Origin: Hydrogenophaga sp.
GTDB lineage: Bacteria > Pseudomonadota > Gammaproteobacteria > Burkholderiales > Burkholderiaceae_C
Length of the DNA: 64,000 bases
Assembly (NCBI RefSeq): GCF_025699295.1
Contig: NZ_JAILWB010000011.1
Coordinates: 1-64,000 of the forward strand
Direction of reading: 5' to 3'
The notes under the pieces: model-generated
Databases searched by the model: none
What the model saw: the letters and a program-made list of their open reading frames with translations, nothing else
What the model was told of the DNA's origin: nothing
Program-made: the position numbers and the translations under genes
Part shown: positions 30,696-38,903 of the stretch, piece after piece
How positions within the stretch are numbered: position 1 is the first letter of the stretch
Layout: the number at the start of each line of letters is the position of its first letter

Positions 30696-31208
30696 ATGAT
30701 TCAAGTGGGTGAAAAGATTCCGGCGGCCACGCTGATGGAATACAGCGAGGTCGAGGGCAATGGCTGCAGCATCGGCCCCAATCCGGTGGACGTGCAGAAG
30801 GCGTCGGCCGGCAAGACAATCGCCGTGTTTGCGCTGCCTGGCGCCTTCACGCCGACCTGCTCTGCCAAGCACGTTCCGGGCTACGTACAGCACGCGTCGG
30901 ACTTCAAGGCGGCCGGCGTGGACGAGATCTGGTGCCTGAGCGTGAACGATGCGTTCGTGATGGGGGCATGGGCGCGCGATCAGAAGACAGGCGACAAGGT
31001 GCGCATGCTGGCCGACGGCAGTGCCGACTTCGCCAAGGCCACCGGACTCACGCTGGATCTGACCGGTCGCGGCATGGGTCTGCGCAGCAACCGCTATTCG
31101 ATGCTGATCAAGGACGGCGTGGTCAAGTCGCTGAACATCGAAGGCCCTGGCAAGTTCGAGGTGAGCGACGCGGCCACCCTGCTGGCCCAGGTCAAGTCAG
31201 GCGCCTGA
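30696..31208 (+). CDS. peroxiredoxin (Prx5-type)
   Basis: Thiol peroxidase of 170 residues reducing H2O2 and organic peroxides. The peroxidatic Cys55 is in PGAFTPTCSAKHVPGY; later cysteine in WCLSVND may be the resolving one. Redoxin family resembling bacterial Prx5/hybrid peroxiredoxins without the glutaredoxin domain. The ATG at 30696 is preceded by AAGGAG. It stands alone between two terminators. Confidence 0.93.
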   Translation: MIQVGEKIPAATLMEYSEVEGNGCSIGPNPVDVQKASAGKTIAVFALPGAFTPTCSAKHVPGYVQHASDFKAAGVDEIWCLSVNDAFVMGAWARDQKTGDKVRMLADGSADFAKATGLTLDLTGRGMGLRSNRYSMLIKDGVVKSLNIEGPGKFEVSDAATLLAQVKSGA

Positions 31209-31228
31209 GGCGACTGCATCTCTGCGGG

Positions 31229-31262
31229 AAAGCCGCCCGTGGCAACACGGAGCGGCTTTTTC
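31229..31262 (+). terminator. rho-independent terminator after peroxiredoxin gene
   Basis: AAGCCGC-CCGTG / CACGG-A-GCGGCTT stem with one bulge and loop GCAA, followed by TTTTT. Lies about 20 bases after the peroxiredoxin stop. Confidence 0.75.
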
Positions 31263-31290
31263 ATGGATGGGCATGCGGGAGGCGCAGACC

Positions 31291-31788
31291 TCAGAGATTG
31301 ACCTTGAGGTAGTGCGCTCCGGGGATGGGGTTGTGGTAGTACGGCGCTACCTCGACAAAGCCCACCTCCTGGTACAGCGCACGGGCGGTCTCCATGTCGC
31401 TCAGCGTGTCCAGCAGCATGGTGGTGTAGCCGGCAAGTTGCCCATCGGACAGGATGCGTTCCACCAGCAGGCGGCCCAGGCCGAAGCCGCGAAACGCGGG
31501 CCGTACAAACAGGCGCTTCATCTCGCAGGCGTTGAGGTGGTCGGTGTTGGGCAGGGGGCGCAAGGCGCAACAGCCTGCAGGCTGGCCGTCCACCAGTGCC
31601 AGCACCAGAGCACCTTCGGGGGGGGCATACGCGCCTGGCAATCCCGCCAACTCGGTCTCGAAACCCTGGAAGCACAGGTCGATGCCCAGCCCAGCCTGGT
31701 AGTCCAGGAACAGCTCGCGAATGGTCTGCAGGTCGTCGGGAAACTGGGCAGGTCTCAGTGAGATCGCGGCGGTTCCAGGGGCATTCAT
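31291..31788 (-). CDS. GNAT family N-acetyltransferase
   Basis: 165 residues from the ATG at 31788 (further in-frame ATGs exist upstream at 31848 and beyond but lack conserved sequence). The acetyl-CoA-binding motif region MKRLFVRPAFRGFGLGRLLVE fits the Q/RxxGxG/A signature as RGFGLG, and a downstream LLDTLSDMETARALYQEVGF motif is typical. Substrate unknown. It lies downstream of the cytochrome b561 gene on the same strand. Confidence 0.88.
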   Translation of the reverse strand: MNAPGTAAISLRPAQFPDDLQTIRELFLDYQAGLGIDLCFQGFETELAGLPGAYAPPEGALVLALVDGQPAGCCALRPLPNTDHLNACEMKRLFVRPAFRGFGLGRLLVERILSDGQLAGYTTMLLDTLSDMETARALYQEVGFVEVAPYYHNPIPGAHYLKVNL

Positions 31789-31858
31789 GTCGGCGGGGCG
31801 GCGGGCGAGGGCCTTGGCAATGGCGTGGCTGCCACTATACGACAGCATTGGCGCAGCC

Positions 31859-32527
31859 TCAGAAGGCGTTGCCCACGGAGACCAGCCAGGCCACACCGGC
31901 CCCACAGGCCAGGAACACCCCGAGCGCCAGAAGCCGGCTGCCGGTGGTGTCGCGCGCACTCGGCACGTTGTGAGCGATCTGCTTGTCGCCCACGACCATG
32001 GGTTGCACCAAGCCTTGCCTTTTCACCAGCTTGTAGAAGAGGATCGCGCCCAGGTGCAGCGCCACCAGTGACAGCAGGATGAACTTGCCCACGTTCTTGT
32101 GATAGCCCGTCGCCAGGGCCACGGTGTCGCCGGAAACAAATCGCACCAGAGGGCCGAAAAAGGCGATTTCGTCGTCGCTCATCAAGCCGGTGCCGACCTG
32201 GGCACACAGGATCAGCAACAAAGCAAACACCGACAGCGAACCCAGCGGGCTGTGACCCACGCCGTGCTCGGGGCGACCTTGGCCGCGCAAATGCGCCAGC
32301 AGCGCCGTCGGCCCGTAGAGGAAGCTGGAAAAGCGCGACCAGTGCCCGCCGATGAATCCCCACACCAGGCGGAACAGCAGCAAGGTCAGCACCGCGTAGC
32401 CCAGGCGCAAATGCCAGTTCATCCAGTTGCCGCCGATGCTGCCGGTGGTCACCAGGCCGACGACGCAGATGGCCAGCAGCCAGTGGAACAGTCGGGTGGG
32501 CAGGTCCCAGACGCGGATGGTGTGCAT
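31859..32527 (-). CDS. cytochrome b561-type membrane protein
   Basis: 222-residue inner-membrane dihaem cytochrome b of the Ni/Fe-hydrogenase/b561 type. Haem-ligand histidines are visible in LPTRLFHWLLA, NWHLRLGY, GYHKNVGKF and VALHLGAIL, across about five membrane helices. The ATG at 32527 is chosen because the family begins with a short sequence before the first His-containing helix. It is divergent from the cytochrome c' gene, its probable redox partner. Confidence 0.88.
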   Translation of the reverse strand: MHTIRVWDLPTRLFHWLLAICVVGLVTTGSIGGNWMNWHLRLGYAVLTLLLFRLVWGFIGGHWSRFSSFLYGPTALLAHLRGQGRPEHGVGHSPLGSLSVFALLLILCAQVGTGLMSDDEIAFFGPLVRFVSGDTVALATGYHKNVGKFILLSLVALHLGAILFYKLVKRQGLVQPMVVGDKQIAHNVPSARDTTGSRLLALGVFLACGAGVAWLVSVGNAF

Positions 32528-32557
32528 GGTGCGGGGCAGCAAAGATGGTGGGGTAAT

Positions 32558-32599
32558 CCGGATGGAGAAGATATCCGGGAAAACAGTTCCTGAGGAACT
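32558..32599. promoter_or_regulatory. palindromes in the cytochrome b561/c' divergent region
   Basis: Two inverted repeats: CCGGAT (32558-32563) with ATCCGG (32573-32578), and AGTTCCT-G-AGGAACT (32585-32599). They lie in the 150-base region between divergent genes, where an operator controlling both would sit. Confidence 0.4.
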
Positions 32600-32677
32600 T
32601 TGACTTGCCCAAGGCACTCCCCTGCGGGTGGCCGCAGAGCCACGCGTTTTCTCCCACATCCTTGTTCTGGAGTTTTA

Positions 32678-33130
32678 ATGAAAACAGTCGCCCCACTCGC
32701 CTTGGTCATCGCTTTTGCCACACTCTCGGCGCCCGCCATGGCGCAGTTCCAGAAGCCGGAGGACGCGGTGAAATACCGCAAGGCCGCGCTGACCGTCATG
32801 GCCAACCACTTTGGCCGTGTTGGTGCCATGGCGAACGGTCGGGTGCCGTTCGATGCCAAGGTTGCCGCCGACAGCGCCGCCATCGTGGAGACCATGAGCA
32901 AGTTGCCGTGGGAAGGCTTTGTTGCCGGCACCGACAAGGGCGACACCCGTGCGCTGCCCGTGATCTGGACCGAGCAAGCCAAGTTCAAGGAAGCATCGGA
33001 ACGGCTGCAGGGCGAGACCGCGAAGTTGAATGCCGCGGCCAAGACGGGCAACCTGGATGCCATCAAGACCGCGTTCGGCGCGGTGGGGCAGAGCTGCAAG
33101 GCGTGTCACGACAACTTCCGCAAGGAGTGA
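32678..33130 (+). CDS. cytochrome c' (class II cytochrome c)
   Basis: Periplasmic four-helix-bundle cytochrome of 150 residues. A signal peptide ends at AMA (residue 22). The single haem site is C-terminal, Cys140-Lys-Ala-Cys143-His144, as is typical for class II. Family roles are binding NO and electron transfer. The divergent b561 neighbour suggests it receives or delivers electrons through that membrane protein. Confidence 0.94.
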   Translation: MKTVAPLALVIAFATLSAPAMAQFQKPEDAVKYRKAALTVMANHFGRVGAMANGRVPFDAKVAADSAAIVETMSKLPWEGFVAGTDKGDTRALPVIWTEQAKFKEASERLQGETAKLNAAAKTGNLDAIKTAFGAVGQSCKACHDNFRKE

Positions 33131-33164
33131 TCGCGGCCAGGTGCACCTGTCGCAGGCGCACATG

Positions 33165-33188
33165 AAAAAGCCGGGTAGCAACCCCGGT
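33165..33188 (-). terminator. possible minus-strand terminator of the TlpA-like gene
   Basis: On the minus strand CCGGG...CCCGG (about 5 bp) is followed by CTTTTT. It lies about 30 bases past the stop of the TlpA-like gene and is weak. Confidence 0.45.
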
Positions 33189-33219
33189 CTCTGGGTGTCG
33201 TGGAACCGACGGAGCGGAC

Positions 33220-33744
33220 TCAGGCCTGCGCCAGCAGTTCCTCGATCAGCTTGTGCAGTGCCGCGAAGTCGGGTTCACCAACGAAGCGTTTGACGATGCG
33301 GCCCTGCTTGTCCACGAGGTAGGTCGTGGGAGTGAGCTTGACCTCGCCCCACTGACGGGCGATCTCGCCGGTGTTGTCCAGCGCCACCTTGAACGGCAGC
33401 TGGCGCGTCTGCGCGAAATTGAGCACCCAGGACGGAGGGTCGTACTCCATCGCAACCGCCACGGTCTCGAAACCCTTGTCCTGGTACTTCTGGTACGTGG
33501 CGACGATGGACGGCATTTCCTTCACACAGGTCACGCAGGTGGTGGCCCAGAAGTTCACCAGCGCCACTTTTCCCTTCAGATCGGCGGTGGTGGCCTTGCT
33601 GCCATCGAGCAGCACGAAGGTCGAGTCGGGCGCGTTGTCGAGGCCGGTACAGGCGCCCAGGCCCAGCGCGCTGACCGCGCCAAGCGCGGCGACAGCCTTC
33701 AGGCTGCGGCGGCGGAGCAGGCCGTCGGGGCTGAGATCGGTCAT
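33220..33744 (-). CDS. TlpA/ResA-like thioredoxin lipoprotein
   Basis: 174-residue periplasmic thioredoxin-fold protein. The N terminus has an RRRS stretch, hydrophobic VAALGAVSALGLG and a lipobox LGAC, so membrane anchoring is likely. The redox motif is Cys-Val-Thr-Cys in FWATTCVTCVKEMP. The cis-proline is in LTPTTYLVD. Such proteins reduce apocytochrome c haem sites or act in envelope redox control. The gene reads toward the cytochrome c' gene. Confidence 0.9.
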   Translation of the reverse strand: MTDLSPDGLLRRRSLKAVAALGAVSALGLGACTGLDNAPDSTFVLLDGSKATTADLKGKVALVNFWATTCVTCVKEMPSIVATYQKYQDKGFETVAVAMEYDPPSWVLNFAQTRQLPFKVALDNTGEIARQWGEVKLTPTTYLVDKQGRIVKRFVGEPDFAALHKLIEELLAQA

Positions 33745-33817
33745 TGTCTTTTCACTTCCCGGGGGCTACATTGCCCCACGTCATTCATTGAACAGCTTGC
33801 CATCCGGAGGAACCGCC

Positions 33818-34522
33818 ATGCAGCGCCGCCAGTTTACCCAGTCCACCACAGCGATGATCGGTCTGCTCATCCTCGCCGTCCATCGGCAGGCCAGGGCCTT
33901 GTCGCTGGGGGATCTCACCGAAGGCGACGCCAGCCAGGGCATCAAGGTGGCGCTCGAAAAGGGCGCGTTGGCGGCGGTGGCTCTTCTGGGCAAGACCGAT
34001 GGATTCCTGGGCAATCCAAAAGTTCGGATTCCCTTGCCGGGATATCTCGAGGACGCTGCCCGTTTGCTCAAGCTGACGGGCCAGGGCAAGCGGGTGGACG
34101 AGCTGGTGACCAGCATGAACCGCGCGGCCGAGGCGGCTGTGCCCGTCGGGCGTGACGTGCTGCTGGGGGCGGTCAAGTCCATGAGCGTGACCGATGCCAA
34201 GAACATTCTGGGCGGTGGCGACAACTCGGTGACGCAGTTCTTCGCTGAAAAAACGCGCACCCCGCTGGGCGACAAGTTCCTGCCCATCGTGACCCAGGCC
34301 ACCGAGAAGGTGGGCCTGGCGCGGCAGTACAACCGGGTGGCGGGCAAGGCCGCGGGCATCGGGCTGGTGAAATCCGAGGACGCCAACATCCAGCGCTATG
34401 TCACCGGCAAATCGCTGGACGGGCTCTACACCATCATCGGGGAGGAGGAGCGCAAGATCCGTCAGGACCCGGTGGGCACCGGCAGCGCGATCCTCAAAAA
34501 GGTGTTTGGCGCGTTGAAGTGA
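33818..34522 (+). CDS. DUF4197 domain-containing exported protein
   Basis: 234 residues from the ATG at 33818 (GGAGG upstream). A signal-type N terminus (MQRRQFTQS, then IGLLILAVH) ends near ARA. The mature part matches the DUF4197 family with LSLGDLTEGDASQGIKVALEKGA and FLGNPKVRIPLPGYL; the family has no known function. It is divergent from the TlpA-like gene across 73 bases. Confidence 0.85.
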   Translation: MQRRQFTQSTTAMIGLLILAVHRQARALSLGDLTEGDASQGIKVALEKGALAAVALLGKTDGFLGNPKVRIPLPGYLEDAARLLKLTGQGKRVDELVTSMNRAAEAAVPVGRDVLLGAVKSMSVTDAKNILGGGDNSVTQFFAEKTRTPLGDKFLPIVTQATEKVGLARQYNRVAGKAAGIGLVKSEDANIQRYVTGKSLDGLYTIIGEEERKIRQDPVGTGSAILKKVFGALK

Positions 34523-34546
34523 TGGGCCAGACCCGCACCGGCAGGC

Positions 34547-34963
34547 CTACCTGAGTTTCTGGCGTGCCTCGGACAGGCGGGCTTCGAGGTACTCGCCATA
34601 GAAATCGGGCACCGCAACACCCACCAGGCGTTCGGCGAGCTCTCGGCCGGTCGGGCCGAAGAACAGCACGGTCGGTGTGAACCGCGCGTTCCAGGCGCGC
34701 GCCTGTTCCGCCGGCGTGGTCAGTTGCCCATCAAACCCCTGCAGGCTGCTGCTGCGGTCGCGCACGTCGAGCTGCACCGCGTGCACCTTGCCCTCGCGCC
34801 GCATGGGCATCAGGTAGTGGCCACGCACGATGGCGCAATAGGGGCAGCCCTCCAGCGTGGTCATGACCACGAGCGGTTCGCCACGCGCGGCGGCGGCCAG
34901 GCCCGCGCCGCGCAGCGAGGCTGGCGCCGGCAAGGCCTGTTTGGACGGGCGGGTCTCGCTCAT
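34547..34963 (-). CDS. thioredoxin-like fold protein (CPYC)
   Basis: 138 residues from the ATG at 34963. The redox site Cys-Pro-Tyr-Cys is in LEGCPYCAIVRGHY; later FTPTVLFFGPTG has the cis-proline. SoxW-like/thioredoxin-2 group. No signal peptide is obvious, but an Ala/Arg-rich N terminus (AGLAAAARGE) precedes the fold. It lies 23 bases downstream of the CoA-transferase gene. Confidence 0.8.
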   Translation of the reverse strand: MSETRPSKQALPAPASLRGAGLAAAARGEPLVVMTTLEGCPYCAIVRGHYLMPMRREGKVHAVQLDVRDRSSSLQGFDGQLTTPAEQARAWNARFTPTVLFFGPTGRELAERLVGVAVPDFYGEYLEARLSEARQKLR

Positions 34964-34986
34964 AGGGTGGGGCGCGGTGCGTGTGC

Positions 34987-36252
34987 TCAGATCGCGCCGC
35001 CGCGGCGCAACGCCTCCACGCTGGCAGGCGACATCGCCAACCAGTCGCCGAGCACTTCGGCGGTGTGCTGGCCCAGCAAGGGCGGTGGCAGATCGTTGCG
35101 CACCGGGGTGGCGCCGAGCTTCATCGGGCTGGCCACCAGATCCACGGCGTCCGCCAGCGGATGCGCCCAGGTGTGAACCATCTCCCGCGAGCGCACGTGT
35201 TCGTCGGCAAACACCTCTGCCAGGTTGTTGATCGGACCGCACGGCACCCTGGCGGCCTCCAGCGCGGACAGCCAGTCGGCTTTGCCCCGCGTCTTGAGGA
35301 CCTCGGTCAGCAGGGGGACGAGCACGTCGCGGTGGCGCACACGGTTCTGGTTCAGCGCGAAGCGCGCATCGGTGGCGAGTTCCGGGCGACCCGCGACGGC
35401 GCAGAACTTGGCGAACTGGCCGTCGTTGCCCACTGCAAGGATGATGTGCTGAGGCTGCCCCTGCGCGTCGGGTGCGACCTCGAACACCTGGTACGGAACG
35501 ATGTTGGCATGCGCGTTGCCCGCTCGACCCGGCACCTTGCCCTCCTCGCGGCCGCGCACCAGGTAGTTGGCGCCCAGGTTGGCGAGCATCGCCACCTGCG
35601 TGTCGAGCAGCGCCATGTCGATGTGCTGCCCCTCGCCGGTGCGTTCGGCGTGGCGCAGCGCGGCCTGGATGGCGACCGTGGCGTACAGGCCGGTGAACAG
35701 GTCGGAGACTGCCACGCCGACCTTCTGTGGGCCACCACCGGCGAGGTCGTCGCGCTCGCCCGTCACGCTCATGAGGCCGCCCATGGCCTGTATGGCGAAG
35801 TCGTAACCCGCGCGTTCCCGGTAGGGGCCGGTCTGGCCGAAGCCGGTGATGGAGCAGTACACCAGGCGGGGGTTGACCGCGCGCAGCGTGGCGTAGTCCA
35901 GCCCGTAGCGCGCCATGTCACCCACCTTGTAGTTCTCGACGAACACGTCGGCCTTGGCTGCCAGTTCGCGGATCAGGGCCTGCCCGGCGGGCGTGGCGAT
36001 GTCGCAGGTGATGGAGCGCTTGTTGCGATTGGCGCCGAGGTAGTACGCGGCTTCAGCGGTGTCGGATCCGTCGCGCCCACGCAGGAAGGGCGGGCCCCAG
36101 CCACGCGTGTCGTCACCACCAGGGTGGCCATCGCCAGGCCGGCGTTCGACCTTCACCACGTCGGCGCCGAGATCGGCCAGGGTCTGCGTGCACCAGGGGC
36201 CGGCGAGCACGCGCGAGAGATCCAGTATGCGGATACCATCCAGAGCATTCAT
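34987..36252 (-). CDS. CaiB/BaiF family (class III) CoA-transferase
   Basis: 421 residues from the ATG at 36252, standard size. Family segments: LDGIRILDLSRVLAGPWCTQTLADLGADVVKVE at the start, and NRNKRSITCD; the catalytic Asp lies in IDMALLDTQVA. It transfers CoA between carboxylic acids. The specific acid cannot be told; annotated relatives include succinyl- or formyl-CoA-dependent enzymes. Confidence 0.93.
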   Translation of the reverse strand: MNALDGIRILDLSRVLAGPWCTQTLADLGADVVKVERRPGDGHPGGDDTRGWGPPFLRGRDGSDTAEAAYYLGANRNKRSITCDIATPAGQALIRELAAKADVFVENYKVGDMARYGLDYATLRAVNPRLVYCSITGFGQTGPYRERAGYDFAIQAMGGLMSVTGERDDLAGGGPQKVGVAVSDLFTGLYATVAIQAALRHAERTGEGQHIDMALLDTQVAMLANLGANYLVRGREEGKVPGRAGNAHANIVPYQVFEVAPDAQGQPQHIILAVGNDGQFAKFCAVAGRPELATDARFALNQNRVRHRDVLVPLLTEVLKTRGKADWLSALEAARVPCGPINNLAEVFADEHVRSREMVHTWAHPLADAVDLVASPMKLGATPVRNDLPPPLLGQHTAEVLGDWLAMSPASVEALRRGGAI

Positions 36253-36319
36253 GTCGCCATTGTGCGCGAGGCCACCCCTGCCGCGGTGTCCCGGCGGTGG
36301 CCCATCTCGCTGGAAATCC

Positions 36320-36886
36320 ATGTCTGTTCCCGTCACCGGTGGCGCATTGCGCCGCCGTCCGCACCCGATCGGGTTCGCGATCTCCGCCCTGCTGGCCCTG
36401 GGCGCCTGCACCCCCACCTTCAACTGGCGCGAGCTGCGCCCCGAGGGCACGCCCTTGCAGGCCCTGATGCCCTGCAAACCCGAATCGGCGGCGCGGGCGG
36501 TGTCATTCGACGGTGCCGCGCCCGTCGAACTGCACATGCACAGCTGTGACACCGGCGGCCTGACATTCGCCGTGGCCTGGGCAGACATGGGCGACGCCGT
36601 GCGCGCGCCCGCCGCACTGGACGGCTGGCGGCGCGCCTCGCTCGGTGCCGTGCGCGTGGATCCGGACCAGGCCGACGATCCGGCAACGCGCTGGAACGCC
36701 ACCGTGCGCGGCGCGCCCGTGGCCTCCGGGCTGACCGCGCAAGGTCGCGATCACTCAGACCAGCCGGTGCAGATGCGTGCGGTGCATTTCTCGAGCGGCT
36801 CGCAGGTCTATCAGGCTGCGGTGTACGGCCCGGCACTTGCGGAAGAAGTGACAGCGGCTTTCTTTGACGGGTTGCGGCTGCCATGA
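36320..36886 (+). CDS. hypothetical lipoprotein
   Basis: 188 residues from the ATG at 36320. A lipobox LGAC-T follows the hydrophobic FAISALLALG segment, so a lipid-anchored envelope protein is likely. Beyond this the sequence has two cysteines in MPCKPES and MHSCDTGG, which may pair, and no family I recognise. It overlaps the MFS gene start by four bases (coupled). Confidence 0.7.
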   Translation: MSVPVTGGALRRRPHPIGFAISALLALGACTPTFNWRELRPEGTPLQALMPCKPESAARAVSFDGAAPVELHMHSCDTGGLTFAVAWADMGDAVRAPAALDGWRRASLGAVRVDPDQADDPATRWNATVRGAPVASGLTAQGRDHSDQPVQMRAVHFSSGSQVYQAAVYGPALAEEVTAAFFDGLRLP

Positions 36887-38208
36887 CGCAGGCCGCCCGA
36901 CCCGGCCCCGTGCGCCATGAAGCAACCCCTTTTGCGGCTGCTGTCGCGCCATTCGGCGACGTGCTGGCGCCCCGCGCGGCGGTCGTGGTCTTCCTCACGT
37001 TCGCGCTGGCCTACTTCCTCTCGGCACTGTTGCGCGCCATCACGGCCACGCTCTCGCCCACATTGAGCGTGGAGCTCTCGCTCAGCGCGAGCGACCTCGG
37101 CCTGCTGGCCGGGGGGTACTTCTTCGGCTTCGCGCTCACGCAGTTGCCGCTGGGCAACTGGCTGGACCGCCACGGCCCACGCCGGGTGATTCTGGCCTTT
37201 CTGAGTGTGGCGGTGCTGGGCTGCGCGGCATTCGCGGTGGCCACCAGTTTCTCCGCGCTGCTGGCCGCGCGTGTGCTCATCGGCATGGGCGTGAGCGCCT
37301 GCCTGATGGCGCCGCTCACGGGCTACCGCCGCTGGTTGACGCCGGGCGCGCAGATGCGCGCCAACTCATGGATGCTCATGACCGGTTCTTTCGGCATGGT
37401 GGCGGCCACGCTGCCGGTGCAGTGGCTGGTGCCCCTGACCGGCTGGCGCGGGCTGTTCTGGGCGCTGGGCGCGCTCGTTGCGCTGTCGATGGTGGGCATT
37501 GCGCTGACCGTGCCGCACTGGCGCCGGGTCGACCCTGCCACGGTGTCGGCCGACACCACGCTTGCCGTGGCGCCATCGAGTGGCTACGGCATGATCTGGC
37601 GCCACGCCTACTTTCGCCAGATGCTGCCGATCGGCTTCGTCAACTACGGCGGCATGGTGGCGGTGCAGACGCTGTGGGCCGGCCCCTGGATGGTGAAGGT
37701 AGCGGGCTACACGCCGCAACAGGCCGCCGGCGGCCTGTTCGCCATCAATCTCTCGATGCTGTGCACCTTCTGGCTCTGGGGGGTGGTCAATCCCTACCTG
37801 GCTCGCCATGGCTGGCAACCCGAACGCCTGATTGCATGGGGTCTGCCGCTGAGTTTTCTGGTGCTGGGCGCCATCGTGCTGCTGGGGGGCGACGCGGGCT
37901 GGCACTTGTGGGCGCTGTACTGCGTGAGCTGCACCTTCGTATCGTTGTCGCAGCCCGCCGTTGCGCTGGCCTTGCCCGCCGAGGCCGCGGGGCGCGCTCT
38001 CTCCGCCTACAACCTGGCCATCTTCGCCGGCGTGTTCGCCGTGCAGTGGGGCATCGGGCTGCTGATCGACGCGCTGGGAGTGTTCGGCGGCAGCGAAGTT
38101 GACCGCTACCGCAGCGCCATCGCCATCTTCGGAGCCTGTGGCGTGTTGGCGTACGCAGCCTTCCTGCGCGCCCACCTGCGTCGTGCGGCGGCGCTGCGGC
38201 CGGGCTAA
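36883..38208 (+). CDS. MFS transporter
   Basis: Twelve-helix major facilitator of 441 residues. The A-like loop GNWLDRHGPRRV after helix 2 is the MFS signature. The N terminus has about 30 hydrophilic residues before helix 1. Substrate unknown. Coupled to the upstream lipoprotein by ATGA overlap and followed nine bases later by the PTS genes. Confidence 0.88.
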   Translation: MTQAARPGPVRHEATPFAAAVAPFGDVLAPRAAVVVFLTFALAYFLSALLRAITATLSPTLSVELSLSASDLGLLAGGYFFGFALTQLPLGNWLDRHGPRRVILAFLSVAVLGCAAFAVATSFSALLAARVLIGMGVSACLMAPLTGYRRWLTPGAQMRANSWMLMTGSFGMVAATLPVQWLVPLTGWRGLFWALGALVALSMVGIALTVPHWRRVDPATVSADTTLAVAPSSGYGMIWRHAYFRQMLPIGFVNYGGMVAVQTLWAGPWMVKVAGYTPQQAAGGLFAINLSMLCTFWLWGVVNPYLARHGWQPERLIAWGLPLSFLVLGAIVLLGGDAGWHLWALYCVSCTFVSLSQPAVALALPAEAAGRALSAYNLAIFAGVFAVQWGIGLLIDALGVFGGSEVDRYRSAIAIFGACGVLAYAAFLRAHLRRAAALRPG

Positions 38209-38217
38209 ACTGCGGCC

Positions 38218-38664
38218 ATGAACGGCATCCTCATCATGGCGCACGCGCCGCTGGCCTCGGCGTTGCGCCAGTGCGTGCTGCACGTGTTTCCCGACGCAGC
38301 CGATGCGGTGTCCGCGCTGGATGTGCAACCCAATGTGCCACCGGAGGAATCGCTGGCGCAGGCGCGTGTGCTGATGCGCCAGATGCACGTGCCGCAGACG
38401 CTGGTGGTGACGGACGTATTCGGTGCCACTCCTTGCAATGTGGCGCAGAAGCTCATCGACGGCATCAACTCCAAACTCATCACGGGCGTGAACCTGCCCA
38501 TGCTGCTGCGCACTGTGTCGTACCGGCATGAGTCCCTGGACGCCCTGATCTCGCGCGCCATGATCGGCGCCACGCAAGGCGTGATCCAGGTGGCGGTGAC
38601 CGCCCCGCAAAACCAGGCCCGACGAGCCACCCATGATCAAGACCACCGTGACCATCAGCAATAA
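38218..38664 (+). CDS. PTS EIIA component, mannose/fructose type
   Basis: 148-residue cytoplasmic phosphocarrier of the EIIA-Man fold. The phosphorylatable residue is His9 (LIMAHAPLAS); VVTDVFGATPCN is the family loop. No EIIB, EIIC or EIID permease is encoded near, so this is the regulatory type seen in betaproteobacteria. Its last 32 bases overlap the HPr gene in another frame, giving an unusual His/Asp/Gln-rich tail (THDQDHRDHQQ). Confidence 0.9.
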   Translation: MNGILIMAHAPLASALRQCVLHVFPDAADAVSALDVQPNVPPEESLAQARVLMRQMHVPQTLVVTDVFGATPCNVAQKLIDGINSKLITGVNLPMLLRTVSYRHESLDALISRAMIGATQGVIQVAVTAPQNQARRATHDQDHRDHQQ

Positions 38665-38902
38665 GCTCGGCCTGCATGCGCGCGCCTCGGCCAAACTCAC
38701 CAAACTTGCTGGCAGCTTTGCCAGCGATGTCTGGATGTCTCGTGGCGAGCGGCGCGTCAACGCCAAGAGCATCATGGGCGTGATGATGCTGGCGGCGGGA
38801 TTGGGCAGCATGGTCGAGATCGAGACCGCCGGGCAGGACGAGCAGGTGGCGATGGATGCGCTGGTCGCCCTTATCAACGACAAGTTCGGCGAAGGCGAGT
38901 GA
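38633..38902 (+). CDS. ptsH: phosphocarrier protein HPr
   Basis: 89 residues. Phosphorylation sites: His15 (LGLHARASA) for the EI-dependent reaction, and Ser46 in NAKSIMGVM, the target of HPr kinase. The Ser46 context fits a regulatory HPr. Overlaps EIIA by 32 bases and ends one base before the ptsI ATG. Confidence 0.95.
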   Translation: MIKTTVTISNKLGLHARASAKLTKLAGSFASDVWMSRGERRVNAKSIMGVMMLAAGLGSMVEIETAGQDEQVAMDALVALINDKFGEGE

Positions 38903-38903
38903 C

